Shown here: one piece after another, positions 1 to 6,176 of the stretch
Numbering within the stretch: position 1 is the stretch's first letter
Layout: each line of letters opens with the position of its first letter
DNA from: an uncultured Treponema sp.
Lineage (GTDB): Bacteria > Spirochaetota > Spirochaetia > Treponematales > Treponemataceae
Assembly (NCBI RefSeq): GCF_938029485.1
Contig: NZ_CALHGC010000334.1
Span: 1-6,583, forward strand
Length of the DNA stretch: 6,583 nt
Direction: 5' to 3'
Notes under the pieces: generated by a model
What the model was told of the DNA's origin: nothing
What the model saw: the letters and a program-made list of their open reading frames with translations, nothing else
Databases searched by the model: none
Position numbers and translations under genes: made by a program

Positions 1-1703
1 GAGTCTTTAGTCAGCGGGTTGACCCCTGCGGGGAAACGGAACGTTTTTAACAGCGATTGAGCAGGCTCCGCATACACAAACCGTATTTTTACCGTATATT
101 TGCGCGTATACTGCCCGTCGCGAGAGGTACAGATGTACGTAAGTGTCTTTCTAAAGTCCTGCGCATCGACACCCGATGTTTGTGCAGCTCCGTTTACGGT
201 TACCGTACCGGGGGTAATAAAGGTAGGAATAAGGCTTTCGGGCTTTGCGCTTCCCGTGTACAGCACCGTTGCGGTGATCGTCCCTTCGTGTCCGTCGTTT
301 GCAATAGCCGCCATCGAAAGCGTTTTCAGCTCGCTATTCTTGTCTTTGGTAAAGCGGAAGTCGGTAATGCTGCGCGAGGTGTCGGGGTCTTCTTTAAACG
401 AGATAAACAGGCGGTATTCCGTTTGCTCCGCCCCGAAACTGATAATAATCTTCGCTTCGGCAGATCCGAGATGATACTGTGCGCCCGATGCGTTTTCCGG
501 TGTAAAAGGGATGTTATCGGCAGCGTCGTACCGTGTGCCCTTGTATTCTATTACAGCGGCATCTCCTGCGTATGCAACGTCGCAGTACAGTGAAAAAGCC
601 CCTGAGCCGGTATATTCAACCGGATAAAAAAGCTCTGCCGTTACGGTTTTTGCCGTCCGGTCTATACGCACCGTTCCGTCTTTTACCAACACAGAGTTTT
701 TCACCTTTGAAAAACCGAAGTTTTTCAGCACCGCTCCCGTTACCGTCTGCTTGCACCTTGCCGTGTACAGCTTTATGTCCTTATCATTACCCAGTACGGC
801 AAACTGCACGGGGTTGGTAAAATCAATCGGCTTATCAAGCGGAACGGTTATATTTGAAAGATTAACCGGCGCAAAAAGAGCACGCAAATACGCTTCTTTA
901 TTCGGCGCGGTAATGTAACCGGATAATACGCTTAACGGGTCCATCCCTAAGCTCCGCAAAAGCGGCACAAGGTAGGGCTCGGTAAGCGGTATCAAAATAG
1001 CGTGCGGAGAAACGGTTGCCTGAACGGTCAATGCACGCACCTCCGTTCCCGCCTTTACTTCAAAATCCACCGTTTTTGCACCGATAACACTGTGCCCCAG
1101 CTGCGGAGGCTCCCCGACACTAAACGAAAGAATATTTTTTTCGGCAGGAACTCCCTCAGGCAGGGTACCGGTAGCGGGGTCGGTACCGTCGTCGTATAAG
1201 ACCTTGACAGTGTACAGTTCTATCCTTCCCTGTCCGCCGATAACGGCAAAAGGCACGGGGCTTAAAAAGTTAATCGGAAAGATAAGCGGCGGAATATTAA
1301 AGTTGGGATTTTCCGCATACATTTCAAAGAACCACTTGTTTATCGCTTCGATGTTTTCAAAGCTGCCGATGACAGAGCCGATTTTCAGTACGTCGGTTGC
1401 AGGAAAGGCTTCCTGTAAGTAGCGCAGCGTTACCGGAAACAGCGTCGCCTGCGCAGATACAACCGCTTCGGGCAAAAGGCGACTTACATCGGTTCCTTTC
1501 GGAACCGTTACGGTAACGCTATGATCACGAATAGCAGTGTTTGTACTGCATACATACCGCTCAACATTTCTCAAATCAAGGCTGATAAGTTTCTGCTCGT
1601 CCGGGGGAATAATTTCGCTCAGCAGCTTATTGCATGAAAGACACATCATTACCGGCAGCAGCGCGGCACATAAAAGCCCATACAAACGCATACTACTTTT
1701 CAT
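1..1703 (-). CDS. Large repeat-containing lipoprotein (DUF5018-like beta-sandwich modules), 3' end outside window
   Basis: The minus-strand frame from the ATG at 1703 is open for 567 codons to the left edge; I checked every codon and found no stop, so the protein is cut off at its C-terminus. The N-terminus is a lipoprotein signal: basic start, hydrophobic core at residues 7-20, then MCLSC with the likely lipidated Cys at 24 (Cys21 is less likely). The rest is made of modules that each start like (I/L)xxFxF and end like YTVKV or YTVKI: about 38-168, 189-320, 325-437 and 445-544, with a fifth beginning near 550. Module 4 (SITDFRFTKDKNS ... TVTVNGAAQTSG ... YTVKIRF) looks like the DUF5018/cadherin-like repeats of treponemal lipoproteins. 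Modules 1 and 2 share a closing segment (PVPFAVIGG / PVQFAVLGN, then IELYT / IKLYT) and carry longer inserts. AGGTGAG at 1708-1714 is a good ribosome binding site. It probably shares a transcript with the OmpA-like gene 60 nt upstream. A surface or periplasmic location is inferred; no enzymatic motif is seen. Confidence 0.85.
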   Translation of the reverse strand, partial: MKSSMRLYGLLCAALLPVMMCLSCNKLLSEIIPPDEQKLISLDLRNVERYVCSTNTAIRDHSVTVTVPKGTDVSRLLPEAVVSAQATLFPVTLRYLQEAFPATDVLKIGSVIGSFENIEAINKWFFEMYAENPNFNIPPLIFPINFLSPVPFAVIGGQGRIELYTVKVLYDDGTDPATGTLPEGVPAEKNILSFSVGEPPQLGHSVIGAKTVDFEVKAGTEVRALTVQATVSPHAILIPLTEPYLVPLLRSLGMDPLSVLSGYITAPNKEAYLRALFAPVNLSNITVPLDKPIDFTNPVQFAVLGNDKDIKLYTARCKQTVTGAVLKNFGFSKVKNSVLVKDGTVRIDRTAKTVTAELFYPVEYTGSGAFSLYCDVAYAGDAAVIEYKGTRYDAADNIPFTPENASGAQYHLGSAEAKIIISFGAEQTEYRLFISFKEDPDTSRSITDFRFTKDKNSELKTLSMAAIANDGHEGTITATVLYTGSAKPESLIPTFITPGTVTVNGAAQTSGVDAQDFRKTLTYICTSRDGQYTRKYTVKIRFVYAEPAQSLLKTFRFPAGVNPLTKD

Positions 1704-1707
1704 CGTT

Positions 1708-1714
1708 CTCACCT
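1708..1714 (-). promoter_or_regulatory. Ribosome binding site of the repeat lipoprotein
   Basis: AGGTGAG on the minus strand lies 4 nt before the ATG at 1703. It is the clearest Shine-Dalgarno in the window and fixes the lipoprotein start. It lies in the 60-nt gap after the OmpA-like gene. Confidence 0.7.
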
Positions 1715-1763
1715 TTTTTCTCCTTTATCTATCGGTTCTATTGATACGGTGGCTTCTAAAAGC

Positions 1764-3215
1764 TCATTGAACATTCGGAATCGCCCAACTGTTTGCTCCT
1801 TCATCGGGATTGCTTTGTATTCTGACAAACCGTATTTTTGCGTACCGATATTGGATGTAATATTCGTCTGCTCCGCTACGGCTATCCCTTTGCAAGTTTT
1901 TATCTTTCGGCTCGTTATAGATAATGCGATCATGCGTGATGCCGCATTTTTGTGTGAGGTATTCGGCAACCGACCTGATGCGCGCCGTTTCAATCTGCAG
2001 CCTTTCGTCTTGCGATCCGAACGGAGCAGCAGAACTTTCAAACAGGATGAAAAGGTCATCGTTTTCTTTCAAGATTGCCGCAGCCTTTTTAATGTCCCCT
2101 TTGGCGTTTACGTCGAGCGCTGCGCTTTCAGGTTCAAAATACACATAGATACTCTTGAACTGTGCAAGCGGCTTTGTTTCAGGTATCTGAGCGGCCTCTT
2201 TCCCTTCAGGCTCTTTCGGCGGCGCTTTCTCTACCGCCAACGATGCTTCCTGTTTTGTTTCAATCGATGTTTTAAGGCTTTCTATCCTCTTGGCACAGGC
2301 TTGCGCCCGGTACTCTGCGGTTCGCTTTTTTCTCGTGTAAGCATAAACAGCGCCGGGATACACTCTCATTGCAAGCTGAAAAGAAGGAAGGGGAATAACA
2401 CGGGACTGCTCCATCATAAGGTCTATAGAAACGTGAGCTTTCACTTCAATGCTGCGTTCCAGTATTGCCGTTCCGACCGTTACGCCGGTTGTGAACACTG
2501 CTTCCGCTCCTGCCGTTTTTTTCAATTTGTTCGTTAATAGATCAAGCGCCCTCCGATAATGGCGAATATGCAGTATCTCCGCCCCTATCCCGGCAAATAC
2601 ACCGAGTGAAAAATACCGTATCGGGAAGTATTCGTAGGCAGCATTGACGGTTATCGGGAAAGCGTCAAAACTGCGTACCAGCGGGTTTGTCCCTAAGATG
2701 ACGCTGTGCCCCGTTTCAAGATACACCGGCATGGTGTGCCGCCCTGAACGGAAAAAAGTATAGCCGAACGAGACCCTGTAGCCGGGCTTTGCTTGAGTGT
2801 ATTCTTTTAAAAGGGATACGGGGATAAAGGTTTGATAGCCTGCTGAAATAAAAAGGTTGGTATACCACCTCCCTGAAATATCCGATCTATCAGATGCGCT
2901 CGTCTCGGCAACTTGAGCGGAATCTTGTATGGCTTGCGTATTTTGCGCGTTAAGCGGTAAAGAAAGCAGCAGCGTAAATGTAAAAAGATAATATATTTTA
3001 CGGTGAAAAAACGATAAAAATCTATCTAAAAAGCATTCACACCGTGAAGTCGTGAAGTCGTGAAGTCGTGAAGTCGTGAAGTCGTGAAGTCGTGAAGTCG
3101 TGAAAATTGTGCGGCTCTTCGTATTCGTGTCAAGCCCCTTTTGAAATATACGGTGCATCTGCGTTTTTTGAGGAGATGGATAATACTGTGCTAATCCGCT
3201 TGTCTTGCTAAACAT
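1764..3215 (-). CDS. OmpA-like outer-membrane protein with octanucleotide repeat before its signal peptide; start uncertain
   Basis: The frame from the ATG at 3215 gives 483 residues. Residues 1-37 resemble no domain I know, and 38-58 are FTTSRLHD-type residues encoded by the 8-bp tandem repeat. Residues 71-90 form a signal peptide (HRK, hydrophobic core, LPLNA before Gln91). About 115-295 is rich in aromatic alternating strands, as in a small outer-membrane barrel. About 296-350 is a charged Lys/Glu/Pro linker. About 352-440 is an OmpA/MotB-like domain (IYVYFEPESAALD ... ARIRSVAEYLTQKCGI..DRI). In the OmpA domain the Arg that contacts peptidoglycan appears kept (Arg412), but the usual GHTD/GYTD Asp is replaced in the FESSAAPFG segment, so binding may be altered. 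Only the ATGs at 3215 and 3158 are in frame; neither has a Shine-Dalgarno, and there is no in-frame ATG, GTG or TTG between the repeat and the signal peptide. The mature protein is confident; the N-terminal 70 residues are not. Confidence 0.8.
   Translation of the reverse strand: MFSKTSGLAQYYPSPQKTQMHRIFQKGLDTNTKSRTIFTTSRLHDFTTSRLHDFTTSRCECFLDRFLSFFHRKIYYLFTFTLLLSLPLNAQNTQAIQDSAQVAETSASDRSDISGRWYTNLFISAGYQTFIPVSLLKEYTQAKPGYRVSFGYTFFRSGRHTMPVYLETGHSVILGTNPLVRSFDAFPITVNAAYEYFPIRYFSLGVFAGIGAEILHIRHYRRALDLLTNKLKKTAGAEAVFTTGVTVGTAILERSIEVKAHVSIDLMMEQSRVIPLPSFQLAMRVYPGAVYAYTRKKRTAEYRAQACAKRIESLKTSIETKQEASLAVEKAPPKEPEGKEAAQIPETKPLAQFKSIYVYFEPESAALDVNAKGDIKKAAAILKENDDLFILFESSAAPFGSQDERLQIETARIRSVAEYLTQKCGITHDRIIYNEPKDKNLQRDSRSGADEYYIQYRYAKIRFVRIQSNPDEGANSWAIPNVQ
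3044..3104. repeat. Octanucleotide tandem repeat (GTGAAGTC)7.6
   Basis: Seven perfect GTGAAGTC units (3044-3099) are followed by a 5-nt partial unit GTGAA. On the coding minus strand the unit is GACTTCAC. Eight is coprime to three, so all three minus frames read the same cyclic peptide DFTTSRLH without a stop, while the plus strand meets TGA. The tract is perfect, as expected for a repeat that slips during replication. It lies between the in-frame ATGs of the OmpA-like gene and its signal peptide. Confidence 0.97.
3106..3133 (-). promoter_or_regulatory. Candidate sigma-70 promoter reading into the octanucleotide repeat
   Basis: A consensus TTGACA (3128-3133, minus strand) is followed after 16 nt by CACAAT (3106-3111, four of six matches to TATAAT). 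A transcript would start inside the GTGAAGTC tract, so the repeat would form the start of the 5' leader of the OmpA-like mRNA. The -10 match is modest and the element lies within the open reading frame, so this is tentative. Confidence 0.35.
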
Positions 3216-3222
3216 ACCGGCT

Positions 3223-3251
3223 ATTTTAAAGGAAAAAGGTCAAAAATGCAA
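3223..3251 (-). promoter_or_regulatory. Candidate promoter just upstream of the ATG at 3215
   Basis: TAAAAT (3223-3228, minus strand, five of six -10 matches) lies 17 nt from a weak TTGCAT (3246-3251). Transcription would begin about 7 nt after the -10, almost exactly at the ATG at 3215, giving a leaderless message. This would explain the missing Shine-Dalgarno but rests on a weak -35. Confidence 0.3.
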
Positions 3252-3288
3252 GGAAAAATCATAGAGATGTTTTAATTGGTAGCGGACG

Positions 3289-3307
3289 ATTTTTGCCGAG
3301 CAAAAAT
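3289..3307. repeat. Perfect 8-bp inverted repeat downstream of bioN
   Basis: ATTTTTGC, a 3-nt loop CGA, then GCAAAAAT. It begins 23 nt past the bioN stop, within the only sizeable intergenic gap (3216-3330). It may help end the biotin transporter transcript, but the stem is AT-rich and no U-run follows on the minus strand, so it is not a classical intrinsic terminator. It could also be an operator for the next gene. Confidence 0.5.
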
Positions 3308-3330
3308 TGATTTCAATGAGCGATTACAAG

Positions 3331-3987
3331 TTATGCGCTCCGGTTTTTGAGGGCTTTATCGACGGTAACGGCAAAGCGTAAAAGATTTTCAATAAGTGCA
3401 GGCAATAGGGAAGCAAAGCGGCGATAAGCACTTACTATATCGCGCCGCCTGCGGGTACGCGCATCGTAGGCATAGTTCAGCTGTGCCCAAACCTCGAACA
3501 CACGGGGAACACACATTAAGGTAATAGTGAAAAGCGTCGAAAAAGCGCCCGTGTATTTTTTTCCGCAAAGCAGGCGCTCGGTTTTCTCGCAGAGTATAAA
3601 AATTTCCAACTTTGAGGTAGTTTCATAAAATATCGAGGCGGTAAATAGGATAAGCGCAAGTTTTTGCATAAAAAACAGCGTTTCCGCTGCCGTAATTTTA
3701 AAAAGAGCTACCGTCAGCGGCATCCCGATTATTTTGATAAAGAAGATACACACTGTATATATGCATAAGAACCGGCAATTTTTCTTTATCGTTACCGATG
3801 ACATTTTTGCACAGATAGCGATAAAAACAAGACATACCGCATACACGGCAAGTACGGTTTGAGGCGCGCCGTACAGGGTAAAGGAAGAAAGACATAATAC
3901 GCAAAATTTTACTCCCGCCGGGAGGCGGTGAATAGGGGTATTTTTTGCATGATATTGAAATAAAAAGCTGTTTTTATCGGCGGTCAT
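3331..3987 (-). CDS. bioN: Biotin ECF transporter transmembrane coupling protein BioN (EcfT family)
   Basis: A 218-residue membrane protein that, by family, couples ATP hydrolysis by BioM to the substrate-binding protein BioY in the inner membrane. The start of the mature fold (TPIHRLPAGVKF, residues 17-28) fits the EcfT/CbiQ pattern of a charged N-terminus before the first helix. Hydrophobic helices lie at about 26-40, 43-60, 72-88, 105-121 and 148-162. The cytoplasmic coupling segment has the first Ala-Arg-X motif as ART at 176-178 (YDARTRRRR). The second, normally close to ARG, appears only as ALKNR at 212-216, almost at the C-terminus, so the protein is short for an EcfT but close to the size of BioN proteins. 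It starts 11 nt after the bioM stop, consistent with translational coupling. Family assignment is firm; the biotin role rests on the bioY and bioM neighbours. Confidence 0.85.
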   Translation of the reverse strand: MTADKNSFLFQYHAKNTPIHRLPAGVKFCVLCLSSFTLYGAPQTVLAVYAVCLVFIAICAKMSSVTIKKNCRFLCIYTVCIFFIKIIGMPLTVALFKITAAETLFFMQKLALILFTASIFYETTSKLEIFILCEKTERLLCGKKYTGAFSTLFTITLMCVPRVFEVWAQLNYAYDARTRRRRDIVSAYRRFASLLPALIENLLRFAVTVDKALKNRSA

Positions 3988-3998
3988 CGGTCATCTAT

Positions 3999-4787
3999 CT
4001 ATATGAGCACCGGTAAGTTTTGCTCATCGGCCTTCCATACAAGGTCGGCAAATACACGGTATGAGCAGAGGGGATTCCGTATGCCGTATTGTTCAAGGAT
4101 ACCGCTATGGAGTGCAGGTTCCGGTTCCGCATTATAGACAAGATTTCCCTTGTGTAAAATGATGAGTCGGTTCGCAAGCGCAAGCACTTTTTCCAGCTCG
4201 TGGGTAAGCACCATCATCGTTTTCCCGTCACGCTGCAACTGCTCTATCATTGCCGTTACCTGCACCACTCCTGCATAATCGAGATTGGCAAAAGGTTCGT
4301 CAAAGATGATAACATCGGCTTCCATCATCAGAATACCGGCAACCGCGAGCCGCCGCTTTTCGCCCCCGGACAAACTTCGTGCGGGCGAACGGCGCTTTTC
4401 GTATAACCCCAGCTGCGTAAGTACCGTTTCCAGCCGCTGTGCGATAACCTCTTTAGGAAATTTGCTGTCCCGCATCCCGAAAAGCGCATCTTCTTCGACG
4501 GTGTCGCCGAGGATTTGAGCGTCGGCTTCCTGAAACACCAGCCCGATACGCAGCTCACTGCCGTCTTCCCTACGGCGAACTATCGAACCGGCAGACGGAG
4601 TTTCCAATCCTGCGATAAGCGTCATCAAAACCGTTTTACCCGATCCGTTCGGCCCCGATACGACAACACAATCCCCGTCAAAAACGGAAAAAGAAATGCC
4701 GGACAACACCGGACGTCCGGAGCCTGCAAACGATTTACTCACATCGGTGAGCTTAATCAATTCATAATGCTCATTAGGAGACTTCAT
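3999..4787 (-). CDS. bioM: Biotin ECF transporter ATPase BioM (EcfA-type ABC ATP-binding protein)
   Basis: A 262-residue ABC ATPase with all catalytic motifs intact: Walker A GPNGSGKT (45-52), Q-loop VFQEADAQI (84-92) in the form typical of cobalt/ECF ATPases, signature LSGGEKRRLAVAG (139-151), Walker B VIIFDEP (159-165), D-loop ANLD (167-170) and switch His in LTHE (His196). By family it powers uptake on the cytoplasmic face, docking to BioN. As this is the only ATPase gene in the cluster, the complex would use a BioM homodimer, as in dedicated (group I) ECF transporters. It follows bioY after 59 nt and precedes bioN by 11 nt. The ATG at 4787 has only a weak purine-rich region ahead of it, but LIKLTDVSKSF just after it is the usual start of the ABC domain, so the start cannot lie much further downstream. 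Confidence 0.92.
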   Translation of the reverse strand: MKSPNEHYELIKLTDVSKSFAGSGRPVLSGISFSVFDGDCVVVSGPNGSGKTVLMTLIAGLETPSAGSIVRRREDGSELRIGLVFQEADAQILGDTVEEDALFGMRDSKFPKEVIAQRLETVLTQLGLYEKRRSPARSLSGGEKRRLAVAGILMMEADVIIFDEPFANLDYAGVVQVTAMIEQLQRDGKTMMVLTHELEKVLALANRLIILHKGNLVYNAEPEPALHSGILEQYGIRNPLCSYRVFADLVWKADEQNLPVLI

Positions 4788-4846
4788 CGGTTCTTAGCTT
4801 TCGGCATCGGCTTTAAAAAGCAAAAAGCACGGCAGCCGCTCCGCAC

Positions 4847-5386
4847 CTATTCCGTATACCGCCGTATGATCGGGCGCAATTTGAGCGTAATCGGAATGAC
4901 AACAACCAACTTAATCAAGTCGGGCAGTATAAAAGGCACGAAGCCTTTCATAAACGTGTGCTGCCAACTAAGGTTAAGCACGTGTTTAAACCAAATGAGT
5001 CCGAACACATAGATGGACAGGAAACTAAAAAGCCCTGCTGCGGCAATGATTCCGAAGGCAAGCAAAGGCCATTGATTCTGCCGAAAGAGCTTCATAATCA
5101 AACCGCCGACAACCGCTGCTGCAAGATACCCGACTAAAAAGCCGCCGGTCGGTCCTGCAAACACCGCAAAACCGCCGCTTCCGCCTGAAAAAACAGGCAA
5201 TCCGACAGCCCCTGCAACCAGAAAGAGCAACACCGAAAGACCGCCGAATAGCGGACCCAACAGTAATCCGGCAAGCACCGCAAGCGCATTTTGCAATACG
5301 ATCGGAATAGGCCCGACAGGAATAGCCATCATCCATCCTGCACAAATCAACGCGGCAAAAACCGCAGAAATAATACTTTTACGCAT
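4847..5386 (-). CDS. bioY: Biotin-binding ECF substrate protein BioY
   Basis: The biotin-specific S component of the ECF transporter: a six-helix inner-membrane protein that binds biotin. Diagnostic BioY segments are present: GPIPIVLQNALAVLAGLLLG near the N-terminus, then GAVGLPVFSGGSGG and GPTGGFLVGYLAAA, and PFILPDLIKL near the C-terminus with the conserved Asp. I chose the ATG at 5386 (MRKSIISAVF, 179 residues) because GGGGTG lies about 9 nt upstream; an in-frame GTG at 5398 would add four residues but has no properly spaced ribosome binding site. It is followed by bioM and bioN, giving the complete tripartite transporter. Only 36 nt separate it from the lipoprotein upstream, so it may be read from that gene's promoter. 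No BirA-type operator or biotin-related RNA element is evident. The presence of uptake genes without biotin synthesis genes here fits a biotin scavenger, though the window is too small to prove it. Confidence 0.93.
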   Translation of the reverse strand: MRKSIISAVFAALICAGWMMAIPVGPIPIVLQNALAVLAGLLLGPLFGGLSVLLFLVAGAVGLPVFSGGSGGFAVFAGPTGGFLVGYLAAAVVGGLIMKLFRQNQWPLLAFGIIAAAGLFSFLSIYVFGLIWFKHVLNLSWQHTFMKGFVPFILPDLIKLVVVIPITLKLRPIIRRYTE

Positions 5387-5422
5387 TTTTATATACACCC
5401 CAAGTTTTTAACGGTTCAATCC

Positions 5423-6115
5423 CTATAGTTTCGACGGAATCAACTTCCAAGTGCCGTCAATATTTTCCAAGCCGTAGACGAGCAAAGAAACATTCCCCTG
5501 CTTCATAATAACATCAACCCTCGTCGGTGAAACAAACTTGATATCGTCTACCCGTACATTCTGACGCGAAGGAACGAAAACGTAGATAAAGTAATCTTTC
5601 AAAGATTTAAGTTTTATCCCTTTAACCGGCAATGCTTCGGAAACTTTTTGAAGTGTTAACGCTTGAGAATACTGCTGTTTATAGTCTTCCGATAAGAATG
5701 TAAGCCATTGCCTATAATCCTTTGAAGCGGTAATCTTGTTAAGCTGCTCGACGATCTTTTCCATCTCCGTTTTTGTTTGATCGTAGGTTTCTTTTGTAAT
5801 CGTAACCCCTTCAAACTCGGCGATAACGGTATTTTTTTCTTCGACAGGCTCAGGCTTAACTTCAACAACCGGTTCTTTTTTCTCAACAACCGGCTCAGGC
5901 TTCGCAGGCGGATCCGGCTTGGTCGGAACCGCGGGTTTAACGGTTTCCTGTTTCACCGGCACTTCCGGTTCTTTGATCGGTTCAAGTTGAGACGACGGGG
6001 CTGCAATCTCTTCAGACTGCACAGGTTTCTCTTTTACGGAAGGAGAAACGGACGCACACCCTGCCGCTATGCTTATTAAAAAGCTTAGTAATAAATATCT
6101 ACGGATTATTTTCAT
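5423..6115 (-). CDS. Lipoprotein with Pro/Glu/Lys-rich stalk and C-terminal alpha/beta domain
   Basis: A 230-residue predicted lipoprotein of unknown function. MKIIRR and a hydrophobic stretch lead to lipobox IAAGC with lipidated Cys20. Residues 25-95 are a low-complexity stalk with imperfect repeats (KPEPVVEKK, EPVVEVKPEP, VEEK), probably an extended spacer across the periplasm. About 108-230 is a compact domain: helices (TKTEMEKIVEQLNKI, DYRQWLTFLSEDYKQQYS), then strands ending in DGTWKLIPSKL. This order and the closing G-x-W-K-L resemble NTF2-like folds; that is my inference and not a proven match. The ATG at 6115 is fixed by the signal peptide, but GGAG (6118-6121) is only 2 nt from it, too close for normal use; see the promoter entry. 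It may be cotranscribed with bioY 36 nt downstream, but nothing in it suggests biotin binding. Confidence 0.88.
   Translation of the reverse strand: MKIIRRYLLLSFLISIAAGCASVSPSVKEKPVQSEEIAAPSSQLEPIKEPEVPVKQETVKPAVPTKPDPPAKPEPVVEKKEPVVEVKPEPVEEKNTVIAEFEGVTITKETYDQTKTEMEKIVEQLNKITASKDYRQWLTFLSEDYKQQYSQALTLQKVSEALPVKGIKLKSLKDYFIYVFVPSRQNVRVDDIKFVSPTRVDVIMKQGNVSLLVYGLENIDGTWKLIPSKL
5845..5915 (-). repeat. Imperfect repeats encoding the lipoprotein stalk
   Basis: On the plus strand, GGCTCAGGCTT and CAACAACCGG(T/C)TC each occur twice. They encode the KPEP/EPVV repeats. Such tracts can vary in length among strains while staying in frame. A run of seven A residues in the coding strand (5832-5838) lies next to it. 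Confidence 0.6.
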
Positions 6116-6121
6116 ATCTCC

Positions 6122-6150
6122 ATTCTATAGGTAAAAACCGATTTCGTCAA
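6122..6150 (-). promoter_or_regulatory. Candidate sigma-70 promoter of the stalk lipoprotein
   Basis: TTGACG (6145-6150, minus strand, five of six -35 matches), a 17-nt spacer, then TAGAAT (6122-6127, five of six -10 matches). Spacing is optimal. The -10 ends 6 nt before the ATG at 6115, so transcription should start at or next to the start codon. An alternative -10 frame, TATAGA, would have only a 15-nt spacer. Confidence 0.5.
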
Positions 6151-6175
6151 ATTATCAAATCGTTAATTATCAAAT
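6150..6175. repeat. Direct repeat AATTATCAAAT, two copies 15 bp apart
   Basis: Identical 11-bp copies lie at 6150-6160 and 6165-6175 (plus strand), just upstream of the lipoprotein -35 box and touching it. The position suits an activator site or UP-like AT-rich element. The far copy ends just before the stop codon of the CoA-disulfide reductase gene. Confidence 0.6.
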
Positions 6176-6176
6176 T

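Noticed and set aside
57..593. Plus-strand 178-codon open frame
   Set aside because: It is antisense to the repeat lipoprotein, whose modules and lipobox are convincing; the plus product has no recognisable domain.
1506..1518. Perfect inverted repeat CGTTAC-G-GTAACG
   Set aside because: It falls inside the codons for a VTVTV beta strand in the lipoprotein; alternating Val/Thr codons produce it readily.
1749..2537. Plus-strand 262-codon open frame
   Set aside because: It lies opposite the OmpA-like gene, is rich in Arg, Cys and Phe without any domain, and has no ribosome binding site; it is a shadow frame.
3044..3104. CRISPR array
   Set aside because: The units are 8 bp and contiguous with no spacers; it is a simple tandem repeat.
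3289..3307. Intrinsic terminator for the bioYMN transcript
   Set aside because: The stem is AT-rich and the bases after it on the minus strand (CGTCCGC) are not a U-run; kept only as an inverted repeat.
4515..5012. Plus-strand 165-codon open frame
   Set aside because: It spans bioM and bioY antisense with no motif; both minus genes are certain.
5422..5450. TTGGAA-17-TATAGG as a bioY promoter
   Set aside because: Only four of six matches in each box, and it overlaps the end of the lipoprotein gene; not distinguishable from chance.
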